A stretch of 64,000 nucleotides of DNA from Micromonospora echinospora (GTDB taxonomy: Bacteria > Actinomycetota > Actinomycetes > Mycobacteriales > Micromonosporaceae), in assembly GCF_900091495.1 (NCBI RefSeq), contig NZ_LT607413.1, forward strand, positions 5,161,001 to 5,225,000, given 5' to 3'. This document shows, piece by piece, positions 18,080 to 26,298 of this stretch (its first letter is position 1; each line of letters begins with the position of its first letter). The position numbers and the translations under genes were made by a program. A model generated the notes under the pieces. The model had not been told where the DNA came from, did no database searches, and saw nothing but the letters and a program-made list of their open reading frames with translations.

Positions 18080-19681
18080 TCAGTCGGTGGTACGGCGGAG
18101 GTCGGCCAGTACGCGGTCGCTCGCGTTGTAGCCGGTGACGCCGCTCATGAAGTTGCCCGGCCAGTTGCCGACGCCGGTCAGGTAGAGCCCCTCGACCGGG
18201 GTCCGGTAGTCGGCGCAGCCGGGGATCGGGCGGGAGTCGAAGATGTGGCCGGGCACGATGTCGCCGTGGGCGCCGTTCCCCTCGACGAGGGCGAACTCGC
18301 GTTCGAGGTCCAGCGGCGAGTAGACGTGGACGCCGGCCAGGATCTCGGACAGGTTCGGGATGTGCTGTTCCAACGTGCCGACCACGGCCTTGCCCAGGTC
18401 GTCGCGCTGTTCGTCCCAGGTGCCCTCGGCCAGGTGGTACGGAACGCCTCGGACGCTGATGCTCACGAAGTGGCATCCCGGTGGGGTCAGCGACGGGTCG
18501 TGCGCCGAGTCGATCATCGCGGTGACGGTGGGTCGCCTGCTCCAGCGCCCGAGCACCGCCTCGTTGTAGGCGTTCTGGAGCACGTCGATGCTCGCCGCGA
18601 TCCGGAAGTTGGTGCCGAGGAAGAGCCGGTTCTCCTCCTCGTCCCGCGCGGCGGCGAACCGTGGGGTGCCGTCGAGCGCGAGGTGGACCTTGGCGGAGGT
18701 GCCCTTCATGCTGACCGCCCTGGCCAGGTCGTACAGCTCCGGCCCGATGTCCTCGGGCCCGACCAGCTCGGTGAGGGTCAGCTTCGGATTCGCGTTGGAG
18801 ACGACCCGGGGAGCGCGGAACTCACGGCCGTCGCGCAGGGCGACACCGACGACCCGCTGGTCCTCGCAGAGGATGCGCTCGACCTCCGCGCCGGTGAGGA
18901 TCGTGGCCCCGTGGGCGCGGGCGGACTCCGCCATCGCGCCGGTGATGGCACCGATGCCGCCCATCGGCGCGGCGTTGCGCATCATCAGCTCGTTGTCGTC
19001 GTGGCTGCCGACGCTGCGGAGCGACTCCTCCCAGAGCGGTCGCTGGAGCAGCAGGTAGCCGCTGCCCGGGGTACGCGGGCCGACGAAGTTGGTGGCGACC
19101 GCGGTACCGGCGAAGAACGCCTGTAGCTGCGGCGACGAGAGCCGCTCCTCCAGGATGTCCGCGACCGGACCGAACATGATCGACTCGAAGTCGCGGCGCT
19201 GGCGCGGGGTGGTGAAGCGCGCGGCCACCTCGGCGAACGACGGCGGCGGGTCGTAGAAGGAGACCTTCATCTGCCGGGCCACCGAGGCGTACAGCCCGAT
19301 GACCGAGGCATAGCCGTCGAGGTCGGCGTCCCCGTGCGCGAACTGCTCCATGACCGCCCGGCGCTTGGCCCGGTCCGGCCAGGCCGGCAGGGCCCGGCCG
19401 TCCTCGAAGAGGGTCAGGGATCCGAGCGGTGGGTGAGCGAAGCGGAGCCCGTGCTTCTCCAGCTCGAGTTCGCGCGCGATACGCGGATCGAGGCTGTGGC
19501 TCGCGTTGGCCACGCTGCTCCCGCGGTAACCGGGGAAGATCTCCTCGGTGACGCAGGTGCCACCCACGATGTCGCGGCGTTCCAGGGCAAGCACCCTCAA
19601 CCCCGCCCGGGCCAGGTACCCGGTGGCCACCAGGCCGCTGTGCCCGGTCCCGACGACGATCACGTCGTACGCCTGCTCCAT
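18080..19681 (-). CDS. Phytoene-desaturase/amine-oxidase-like flavoprotein
   Basis: 533 aa. ATG 19681 follows AGAGGAAG. The N-terminus is a perfect FAD Rossmann motif (DVIVVGTGHSGLVATGYLARAGLRVLALERRDIVGGTC). The end carries the family motif for FAD contact (GLYLTGVGNWPGNFMSGVTGYNASDRVL). Related CrtI/PYROXD2-like proteins dehydrogenate or oxidise hydrophobic or amine substrates. No carotenoid genes are nearby; the RidA, aldehyde dehydrogenase and polyamine-type importer context suggests oxidation of an amine to an imine or aldehyde. That role is inferred. Confidence 0.85.
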   Translation of the reverse strand: MEQAYDVIVVGTGHSGLVATGYLARAGLRVLALERRDIVGGTCVTEEIFPGYRGSSVANASHSLDPRIARELELEKHGLRFAHPPLGSLTLFEDGRALPAWPDRAKRRAVMEQFAHGDADLDGYASVIGLYASVARQMKVSFYDPPPSFAEVAARFTTPRQRRDFESIMFGPVADILEERLSSPQLQAFFAGTAVATNFVGPRTPGSGYLLLQRPLWEESLRSVGSHDDNELMMRNAAPMGGIGAITGAMAESARAHGATILTGAEVERILCEDQRVVGVALRDGREFRAPRVVSNANPKLTLTELVGPEDIGPELYDLARAVSMKGTSAKVHLALDGTPRFAAARDEEENRLFLGTNFRIAASIDVLQNAYNEAVLGRWSRRPTVTAMIDSAHDPSLTPPGCHFVSISVRGVPYHLAEGTWDEQRDDLGKAVVGTLEQHIPNLSEILAGVHVYSPLDLEREFALVEGNGAHGDIVPGHIFDSRPIPGCADYRTPVEGLYLTGVGNWPGNFMSGVTGYNASDRVLADLRRTTD

Positions 19682-19713
19682 CCGCTTCCTCTCGTTCGGT
19701 CGCCGTTGCGGGG

Positions 19714-20100
19714 TCAGCCCAGCGGGCTGATACGCCGGGCCGCGACGCGCCAGCCCGCGTCGGTGCGGGTCACGGTGTCGCGGTAGATCGCGGCGGTGAC
19801 CTGCCCGCCGGCCCGCAGGGCGAGCGCCTTGCTGAGGCACTCGGCGGTGTCGGCGTCGACGCCGTCCACCACCACGTTCGTGATGTGGTGACTGACCGCG
19901 GGCGTCGCGATCGCCTTGAAGGCCGCGATCACCTCGTCGAGCCCGCTGGCCGTCAGGCGCCCCGGGTTGTCGAAGGAGACGTCGGGCGCGAACACCTCGG
20001 AGAGCCGGTCGTACTCGTGCGTGTCGAGGATGTACGCGACCCGGTTGAGGACGTCCTCGATCGCTCGGGCATCGGCCGGGTCGACGGGTTGGTTGGTCAC
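19714..20100 (-). CDS. SnoaL-like (NTF2-fold) protein
   Basis: 128 aa. GTG 20100 follows GAAGGAG. The NTF2-like signature is DARAIEDVLNRVAYILDTHEYDRLSEVFAPDVSFDNP, then SHHITNVVVDGVDADTAE and YRDTVTRTDAGWRVAARRI. Members include ring-hydroxylating dioxygenase small subunits, cyclases and isomerases. It is the first gene of the leftward operon and lies 27 bp from the operator at 20128-20142. Confidence 0.88.
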   Translation of the reverse strand: MTNQPVDPADARAIEDVLNRVAYILDTHEYDRLSEVFAPDVSFDNPGRLTASGLDEVIAAFKAIATPAVSHHITNVVVDGVDADTAECLSKALALRAGGQVTAAIYRDTVTRTDAGWRVAARRISPLG

Positions 20101-20116
20101 GGCACTCCTTCACGTA

Positions 20117-20143
20117 TTCCGCACAGTGGAAGTCTGACTTCCG
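20117..20143. promoter_or_regulatory. IclR-box-like operator, copy 1, in the divergent promoter
   Basis: The core is the 15-bp perfect inverted repeat GGAAGTCTGACTTCC (20128-20142), preceded by TTCCGCACA. The same extended sequence, with few changes, recurs on the opposite strand at 21383-21415. It resembles the TGGAAAT..ATTTCCA type of site bound by E. coli IclR. It lies between the two divergent arms of the catabolic regulon, so the IclR protein at 25405 is the likely ligand. Binding is inferred. Confidence 0.65.
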
Positions 20144-20234
20144 TACCATAGGATGCCCTCGAATCTGAACCCGGTCAAGCGCCACCAGGGCATCCGCCAG
20201 AGCGGTCGGAAGCAGACCCCGAAGGAGACCTCGA

Positions 20235-21353
20235 ATGACGATGTGCGAGCCGGCCCCCGTCGACCGGACCTGGGTCGACGAGGCGATCCGACGCGTCGAG
20301 GCCGACGCCAACCGCAGCTCCGACACCCACCTGATGACCTTCGACCTGCCCGGGCGGCACGGCGTCGACCTCTACCTGAAGGACGAGTCCTCGCACCCGA
20401 CCGGGAGCCTGAAACACCGGCTCGCCCGCTCGCTGTTCCTGTACGCGCTGTGCAACGGCTGGATCGGGCCGACGACGACGGTGGTCGAGGCCTCCAGCGG
20501 CTCGACCGCGGTCTCCGAGGCCTACTTCGCCCGCCTGCTGGACCTGCCGTTCATCGCGGTCGTCCCGGCCACGACCAGCCCGGCCAAGGTCGAGCTCATC
20601 GAGTGGCACGGCGGGCGCTGCCAGGTGGTGGACCATCCGGGGCAGGTGTACGACGAGGCGCGGCGTCTCGCCGCCGAGCTGGGCGGCCACTACCTCGACC
20701 AGTTCACGTACGCCGAGCGGGCCACCGACTGGCGCGGCAACAACAACATCGCCGAGTCGATCTTCGAGCAGATGTCCGGCGAGGCGCACCCGGTGCCGGC
20801 CTGGATCGTGGCCAGCGCCGGGACCGGTGGCACGGCGGCGACCATCGGGCGCTACCTGCGGTACCGGCGGCACCCCACCCGGCTGCTGGTGTCGGATCCC
20901 GAGAACTCGGTCTTCCTCGACGCCTGGCGTCTCGGCGATCGCGGACTGCGCTCGCCCCAGGGCTCCCGGATCGAGGGGATCGGCCGGCCGCGGGTCGAGC
21001 CCTCCTTCGTCCCCGAGGTGATCGACGAGATGGTCCGCGTGCCGGACGCGGCGTCGGTCGCGACGATGCTCTGGACCTCGCGCCGCCTGGGCCGCCGGGT
21101 CGGACCCTCGACCGGGACGAGCATGTGGGCGACCCTCCGGCTCGTCGCCGGCCTGGAGCGCGCCGGCGAGCGGGGCAGCGTGGTGAGCCTGATCTGCGAC
21201 GGCGGCGAACGCTACGCCTCGACGTACTACGACGCGTCCTGGCGCGCGGACCAGGGCATCGACGTGGCGCCGTACCTCGCCGTACTCGACGAGTACGAGC
21301 GCTCGGGGTCGCTCGCCGACGTCTTCGCAGGAAAGCCCGGCTGCGGCTCTTGA
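20235..21353 (+). CDS. PLP-dependent cysteine-synthase-like (Cds1-type) enzyme
   Basis: 372 aa. ATG 20235 follows AAGGAG. It is a fold-type II PLP enzyme: Schiff-base Lys in [13 protein letters not shown], substrate loop [13 protein letters not shown], phosphate-binding [17 protein letters not shown], and a terminal [14 protein letters not shown]. The overall length and sequence style are those of the mycobacterial L-cysteine desulfhydrase Cds1 group. It faces the leftward operon across the operator and could eliminate an amino acid to an enamine that RidA would clear. The actual substrate is unknown. Confidence 0.85.
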   Translation: MTMCEPAPVDRTWVDEAIRRVEADANRSSDTHLMTFDLPGRHGVDLYLKDESSHPTGSLKHRLARSLFLYALCNGWIGPTTTVVEASSGSTAVSEAYFARLLDLPFIAVVPATTSPAKVELIEWHGGRCQVVDHPGQVYDEARRLAAELGGHYLDQFTYAERATDWRGNNNIAESIFEQMSGEAHPVPAWIVASAGTGGTAATIGRYLRYRRHPTRLLVSDPENSVFLDAWRLGDRGLRSPQGSRIEGIGRPRVEPSFVPEVIDEMVRVPDAASVATMLWTSRRLGRRVGPSTGTSMWATLRLVAGLERAGERGSVVSLICDGGERYASTYYDASWRADQGIDVAPYLAVLDEYERSGSLADVFAGKPGCGS

Positions 21354-21382
21354 CAGCCCGCCGCCTCGGCTACCAGCATCTG

Positions 21383-21415
21383 CAATGGAAGTCACACTTC
21401 CATTGTGCGGAAGTT
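21383..21415. promoter_or_regulatory. IclR-box-like operator, copy 2, upstream of the ABC importer
   Basis: Perfect 10-bp arms CAATGGAAGT and ACTTCCATTG flank a 3-bp centre (21383-21405), followed by TGCGGAAGT. Its reverse complement aligns with copy 1 at 20117-20143 over about 28 positions. A TTTAAT at 21414-21419 could be the -10 element, so a bound protein would cover the promoter of the solute-binding protein gene. It marks the importer as part of the same regulon. Confidence 0.7.
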
Positions 21416-21471
21416 TAATCCGAGGTGGTTCAGTCACTCAACCGGCCCGCGATGACCAAGAAGGAACCGTT

Positions 21472-22542
21472 ATGCGAACATATCTCGACTCGACCAGGAG
21501 TCGACGTCTCGTCGGCGCCGTGCTGGCGACGGTCGTCGTGGCTGTGGGCAGTCTCACGGCCTGCTCGGAAGCCGGCGGCGGTGAGAAGGGGTCGATCACG
21601 TACGCCGGCTTCGGCGGCACCTACGAGGAAGCCGTCAAGGCGGCGCTCTTCGACCCGTACTCGAAGGAAACCGACGTCAAGGTCCTCTACGACAGCAGCG
21701 GCTCGGACGTCGCCAAGCTGGTGCAGATGTCCAAGTCCGGCTCGATGAACCTCGACCTGATCGACGCCGAGGACTCCTCGCTCGCCCAGTTCATGGCCGC
21801 CGACATCCTGCAGCCGATCGACACCAAGAGCCTCGAGGGCTTCGCCGACCCGAGCGCGGTCACCGAGTACTCGGTGCCGTGGTACACGTTCTCGCGGAAC
21901 CTGTTCTGGAACAAGGACGAGGTCCCCGGCGGTCTCGACTCCTGGGCCGACCTGTTCGACACGAAGAAGATCCCGGGCAAACGCGGCCTGGTCGCGCTGC
22001 CCTGGGGGATCCTCGAAGGTGCCCTGATCGCCGACGGCGTCCCGGTCGACCAGCTCTACCCGCTCGACCTCGACCGCGCCTTCGCCAAGCTCGACACCAT
22101 CCGCAAGGACACCGTCTTCTTCCCGTCCAACGGTGACCTCCAGAACGCCATCTCGCAGGGCGAGATCGCGCTGGGCTACGGCAACCTCGCGCGGATCAAG
22201 AGCATCGCCGAGAGCGGCGCGGTGCCGCTGGACTACACCTGGAAGGGCGCCGTCCTCTCCGTCCAGCAGCTCGTCATTCCCAAGGGAGCGCCGGACCAGC
22301 CGGACGCCTTCGAGGCGATCAAGTACTCGCTGAAGCCCGAGGTCCAGACGGCGATGATGGAGAAGCTCGGCTACACGCCGTCGCTGAAGTCGGTGCTCGA
22401 CGGCCTCGACGCCGAGACCCGCGCCGACCTCCCCGGCACCCAGGAAACCGCCAGCGACGAGACCTTCCGCATCGACGTCGACTGGTGGGCCAAGAACGGC
22501 GCGGACGTGCTCAAGCGCTGGCAGGACTGGCAGAACGCGTGA
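21472..22542 (+). CDS. ABC transporter solute-binding lipoprotein (polyamine/iron type)
   Basis: 356 aa. ATG 21472 with AAGGA upstream. A signal peptide ends in the lipobox SLTAC (Cys31). The mature part is a family-1 periplasmic-binding-like fold (ITYAGFGGTYEEAVKAALFDPYSKETDVKVLYDSSGSDVAKL, then YGNLARIKSIAESGAVPLDYTWKGAVLS) close to the PotD/IdiA-like group. It should capture the regulon's substrate outside the cell. It is followed with a GTGA overlap by the permease. Confidence 0.9.
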   Translation: MRTYLDSTRSRRLVGAVLATVVVAVGSLTACSEAGGGEKGSITYAGFGGTYEEAVKAALFDPYSKETDVKVLYDSSGSDVAKLVQMSKSGSMNLDLIDAEDSSLAQFMAADILQPIDTKSLEGFADPSAVTEYSVPWYTFSRNLFWNKDEVPGGLDSWADLFDTKKIPGKRGLVALPWGILEGALIADGVPVDQLYPLDLDRAFAKLDTIRKDTVFFPSNGDLQNAISQGEIALGYGNLARIKSIAESGAVPLDYTWKGAVLSVQQLVIPKGAPDQPDAFEAIKYSLKPEVQTAMMEKLGYTPSLKSVLDGLDAETRADLPGTQETASDETFRIDVDWWAKNGADVLKRWQDWQNA

Positions 22543-24317
22543 CCACCACCCGCACGTCACCGGACCTGGCGGAGCCGGCCTCCCGCGCCACGGGGGGCCG
22601 GCGCCGCCGCCCGCGCGGCTGGGACCTGAGCGGCGTTCCCGCAGCCGTGGTGGTGGCCGTGGTCTTCGTGCTTCCGGTCGCGATCCTCTGCCTGCGCAGC
22701 GTGACCGAACCGACCTTCGGCCTGGAAAACTTCACCCGGCTCCTCGGGCACGCCGGCTACCGCGACAGCATCGTGCGGACGATCCTGATCTCCGCGGTCG
22801 CGACGTTCCTGGCGCTGCTCTTCGGCTACCCGATCGCCTACCAGATGGTGCACGGCGGCAGGTGGCTGCGCACCTTCCTGACGGTGGCGATCATGGCGCC
22901 GTACCTGACCTCGATCCTGCTGCGGTCGTTCTCCTGGCTGGTGATCCTCGGCCGCCAGGGCCCGGTCAACAAGCTCGTCGCGCAGTTCGGGCTGGAGCCG
23001 ATCAGCATGGTCTTCACGCCGATCGCGGTCGTCGTCAGCCTCTCCCACTACCTGCTGCCCCTGATGATCCTGCCCCTGGCCGCCACCATGCGCTCGCTCG
23101 GCGACTCGCGGACACGCGCCGCGACCAGTCTGGGCGCCGGGCCCGCCCAGGCGTTCGTCCGGATCTACCTGCCGCTGACCAAGCCCGGCATCCAGGCGGG
23201 AGCGGTCCTCTGCTTCGTCTACGGCATCGGCGCGTTCGTGATCCCCGCGCTCCTCGGCGGTTCCGAGGGCAGCATGCTCGGCTCGCTGATCCACAGCGCG
23301 ATCAAACAGAGCGGCGACTACGGCCTCGCCTCGGCCGCCGCCCTCGTGCTCGGCGTCCTGGTCCTGGCCATCGTCGCTGTCTTCCAGCGGCTGACCGGGA
23401 TGTCGACGACCGAGCTGGCCGGGCGGTCCGGCACCGCGGCGATCCGCTCCGCCCGGGCCCGGCGTGGCGGCGGACGCGTGCTCAAGCTCGCCGGACGCGC
23501 GGCCGGCGGACTCGACCGCATGGGCGTCACCCGCAGCCACCGACTGCCGAAGGTCCTGGCCGCGGTCCTCGGCGCCCTCGTGCTGGCCCCACAGTTCATC
23601 GTCATCCCCATCTCGTTCGCCTCCACCAAGGCGCTGGTCTTCCCGCCGGTCGGGTACTCGACCCGGTGGTACACGGAGTTCTTCACCGCGAGCTGGCTCG
23701 ACCCGCTCGCGGTCAGCGTCCGGATCGCGTTCTTCGTGACCGTAATCGCCGGAGTGCTCGGGACGCTTGCCGCGATGGGCGTCGTCCGGGGAACGGTCCG
23801 CCGGTGGGGAACGGCGACCTCGACGCTGATGATGCTGCCGCTGCTGTTCCCGACGGTGGTCGCCGCTGCCGGCTTCTACGTGGAGTTCGAGCGGATCGGG
23901 CTCGTCGACACCGAGCTGGGGATCATCCTGGCCCACGTCACGTTGGCCCTGCCGTTCGTGTTCAGCGTGGTCAGCGCGGGCCTCCGCTCGCTCAACCCGG
24001 TCTACGAGCGGGCCGCGTCCAGCCTGGGCGCGAGCCGGACGGTCCAGCTGCGTCGGATCGTGCTGCCGCTGATCGCCCCGTCCATCGCCACCGCCGCCCT
24101 CTTCGCGTTCCTGACCTCGTTCGACGAGTCGACGGTGGCGATCTTCCTCTCCGGCGTCCACGTCAAGACGCTCCCCAAGCGGATCTTCGAAGCGCTCTCC
24201 CTGGAGACCAACCCGACCGTGGCGGTGATCTCCGTCTTCGTCATGGCCTGCGCCGCCGTCATCTGGCTCGGCTACGCGCTGTTCCGCCGCCTCACCCGGA
24301 CCCCGAGGAGCAACTGA
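22539..24317 (+). CDS. ABC permease, two transmembrane domains fused
   Basis: 592 aa from GTG 22539, which overlaps the binding-protein stop. Two complete BPD_transp_1 modules lie in tandem. The first spans about residues 30-290 with its coupling helix near SLGAGPAQAFVRIYLPLTKPG; the second spans about 330-590 with SLGASRTVQLRRIVLPLIAPS. A Gly/Arg-rich linker joins them. PotB and PotC are usually separate, while iron-type FbpB/SfuB permeases are fused, so this gives the importer a fused architecture. Confidence 0.92.
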   Translation: MTTTRTSPDLAEPASRATGGRRRRPRGWDLSGVPAAVVVAVVFVLPVAILCLRSVTEPTFGLENFTRLLGHAGYRDSIVRTILISAVATFLALLFGYPIAYQMVHGGRWLRTFLTVAIMAPYLTSILLRSFSWLVILGRQGPVNKLVAQFGLEPISMVFTPIAVVVSLSHYLLPLMILPLAATMRSLGDSRTRAATSLGAGPAQAFVRIYLPLTKPGIQAGAVLCFVYGIGAFVIPALLGGSEGSMLGSLIHSAIKQSGDYGLASAAALVLGVLVLAIVAVFQRLTGMSTTELAGRSGTAAIRSARARRGGGRVLKLAGRAAGGLDRMGVTRSHRLPKVLAAVLGALVLAPQFIVIPISFASTKALVFPPVGYSTRWYTEFFTASWLDPLAVSVRIAFFVTVIAGVLGTLAAMGVVRGTVRRWGTATSTLMMLPLLFPTVVAAAGFYVEFERIGLVDTELGIILAHVTLALPFVFSVVSAGLRSLNPVYERAASSLGASRTVQLRRIVLPLIAPSIATAALFAFLTSFDESTVAIFLSGVHVKTLPKRIFEALSLETNPTVAVISVFVMACAAVIWLGYALFRRLTRTPRSN

Positions 24318-25408
24318 TGACCGTCCGCCACGGCGCGATCCACTTCGACAACGTCCGCAAGGAGTACGGCGACCACGTCGCCGTCGACGACCTCACCCTC
24401 ACGATCGAGCCGGGTGAGTTCTTCACCGTGCTCGGCCCGTCCGGTTCGGGGAAGACCACGACCCTGATGATGCTGGCCGGTTTCACCGAGCCGACCTCGG
24501 GGGCCATCCGCGTCGACGGCACCGACATCGCGCACGTGCCGAGCGACAAGCGCAACATCGGGGTCGTCTTCCAGGACTACGCGCTCTTCCCGCACATGTC
24601 GGTCCGCGACAACCTCGCGTTCCCGCTGGAGATGCGGAAGGAGCCGCGTGAGGTCATCGCCGAGCGGGTGCAGCGGGCGCTCGACCTCGTCGACATGTCC
24701 GCCGCGGCGGACCGGCTGCCCGACCAGCTCTCCGGAGGTCAGAAGCAGCGGATCGCGGTGGCGCGGGCCGTCGTCTTCGACCCGGCGTTCCTGCTCATGG
24801 ACGAGCCGCTGGGCGCCCTCGACCGCAAGTTGCGACAGCGTCTCCAGGTCGAGCTCCGGCAGCTCCAGCAGGCGTTGCAGGTGACGATGGTCTACGTCAC
24901 CCACGATCAGGAGGAGGCGATGTCGATGTCCGATCGCGTCGCCCTGATGAACCACGGCCGGATCGAGCAGATGGGGACGCCGCGTGAGCTCTACGAGCAG
25001 CCCCGGTCCGCCTTCGTCGCGGACTTCCTCGGCACCAACAACATGCTCACGGTCCGTCCCGAGGCCCCGGGGCGGCTGAGCGTCGAGAACGGCGGCCTGC
25101 TGTCCCTCGACGACGACCGGAGCCTGCCCGCCGACGCGTCGGTGGCCGCCGTGCGTCCGGAACGGATCGCCCTGACCGACGTCGCGGCTGCCCCGCCCCA
25201 GGGATTCAGCCACTGCACCGGGAAGGTCACGCACCGCCTGTACCTCGGCTCGCACACGATGTACACCGTCCACTCTGAGACACTCGGCCCGGTACGGGTA
25301 CAGATGCAGCACGACGACGGCGAGCATCCCTACCGAACCGGCGAGACGGTGGGCATGATCTGGCGGACACGTGACGTGAACGTGTTCGGCCCGACGGCCG
25401 AACGATGA
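24317..25408 (+). CDS. ABC transporter ATP-binding protein with TOBE domain
   Basis: 363 aa. ATG 24317 shares a TGATG with the permease stop. It has Walker A (GPSGSGKTT), Q-loop (VFQDYALFPHM), signature LSGGQKQR, Walker B LLMDEPLGALD and the switch His in YVTHDQEEAMS. The last 110 residues form a TOBE domain (VRPERIALTD...GKVTHRLYLGSHTMY) as in PotA/FbpC. It completes the importer with the two preceding genes. Confidence 0.95.
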   Translation: MTVRHGAIHFDNVRKEYGDHVAVDDLTLTIEPGEFFTVLGPSGSGKTTTLMMLAGFTEPTSGAIRVDGTDIAHVPSDKRNIGVVFQDYALFPHMSVRDNLAFPLEMRKEPREVIAERVQRALDLVDMSAAADRLPDQLSGGQKQRIAVARAVVFDPAFLLMDEPLGALDRKLRQRLQVELRQLQQALQVTMVYVTHDQEEAMSMSDRVALMNHGRIEQMGTPRELYEQPRSAFVADFLGTNNMLTVRPEAPGRLSVENGGLLSLDDDRSLPADASVAAVRPERIALTDVAAAPPQGFSHCTGKVTHRLYLGSHTMYTVHSETLGPVRVQMQHDDGEHPYRTGETVGMIWRTRDVNVFGPTAER

Positions 25409-26181
25409 AGGAGGCCCTGGTGACCGAGGTGGAATGTGAGCCGGTGGAGCAGCGTGGCGTCAGGTCGGTGATCCGTGCGCTCAACCTGCTCTCCGCAGCC
25501 GCCCGCGGGAGCCGGACCCTCACCGAGCTCGCCGGCGCGGCCGGTGTCAGCCTGAGCACCGCCTCGCGGCTCCTGGCCACCCTGAGGATGGCCGATTTCC
25601 TTCAGCAGGACGAGGACGGCCAGTTCGTCCCCGGGCCCGAGCTGACCGCGCTCCTGTACGCCAGCGACCAGTGGTCGGGAATCCGCAAGCTCGCCGGTGA
25701 GGCCGCCGTCAGCCTGCGGGACGAGCTCGACGAGACCGTGGCGTTCTTCGTCCGTGCCGGGAACGACCGGGTCTGCATCGAGTCGGCGGAGTCCGCCCGG
25801 CTCGTGCGGAGGGTCTGTCATCCCGGTGAGCGCGGGCCGGTGTACCTGGGCGCGGCGGGCAAGGCCCTGATCGCGTTCGGCAACGCCGAGCACGGGTACC
25901 TCGGTCTGCCGCCGGGCACCGAGGAGTTCACGACGGAGTCCGGGGCCGTGCGCACCCTGGCCGACCTGCGGGCCGAATGCGCCGCCATCCGGGAACAGGG
26001 CATGGGCTACAGCGGTCGCGAGTCGACCGAGGAGTCGTGGGCGGTCGCGGCGCCGGTCTTCCGGGGCGAGGTCCTGCTCGGCGTCCTGGCCGTGGTGGTG
26101 CCGATGACCCGCTCGGACGAGCAGTACGTCACGAAGGTCCAGGCGGCGCTGCGGCGGGCGGCGGCGGCTGCCAGCCGCTGA
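25405..26181 (+). CDS. IclR-family transcriptional regulator
   Basis: 258 aa from ATG 25405 (ATGA overlap with the ATPase); a GTG at 25420 with GGAGG 5 nt before it is an equally good start. The N-terminal winged helix (RSVIRALNLLSAAARGSRTLTELAGAAGVSLSTASRLLATL) and C-terminal IclR effector domain (VRRVCHPGERGPVYLGAAGKALIAF...GYSGRESTEESWAVAAPVF) are complete. It is encoded inside the regulon and is the best candidate to bind the two operators near 20135 and 21394, with the imported compound or a metabolite as ligand. Confidence 0.92.
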   Translation: MKEALVTEVECEPVEQRGVRSVIRALNLLSAAARGSRTLTELAGAAGVSLSTASRLLATLRMADFLQQDEDGQFVPGPELTALLYASDQWSGIRKLAGEAAVSLRDELDETVAFFVRAGNDRVCIESAESARLVRRVCHPGERGPVYLGAAGKALIAFGNAEHGYLGLPPGTEEFTTESGAVRTLADLRAECAAIREQGMGYSGRESTEESWAVAAPVFRGEVLLGVLAVVVPMTRSDEQYVTKVQAALRRAAAAASR

Positions 26182-26298
26182 GCCCTCCGGCCACCGTCAC
26201 CCGCGCCCGGAGCCGCCGGTCTTCGGATCGCCCCCGATCAAGTCGCCGGACCCGGTGCGACTGTCCCCACCCGACGATGCCGAGGAGTTCGTTCGCCC

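Noticed and set aside
18080..19681. Carotenoid (crtI) biosynthesis gene
   Set aside because: The fold is related, but there is no crtB or crtE neighbour, and the gene lies inside an amine/aldehyde-type catabolic operon.
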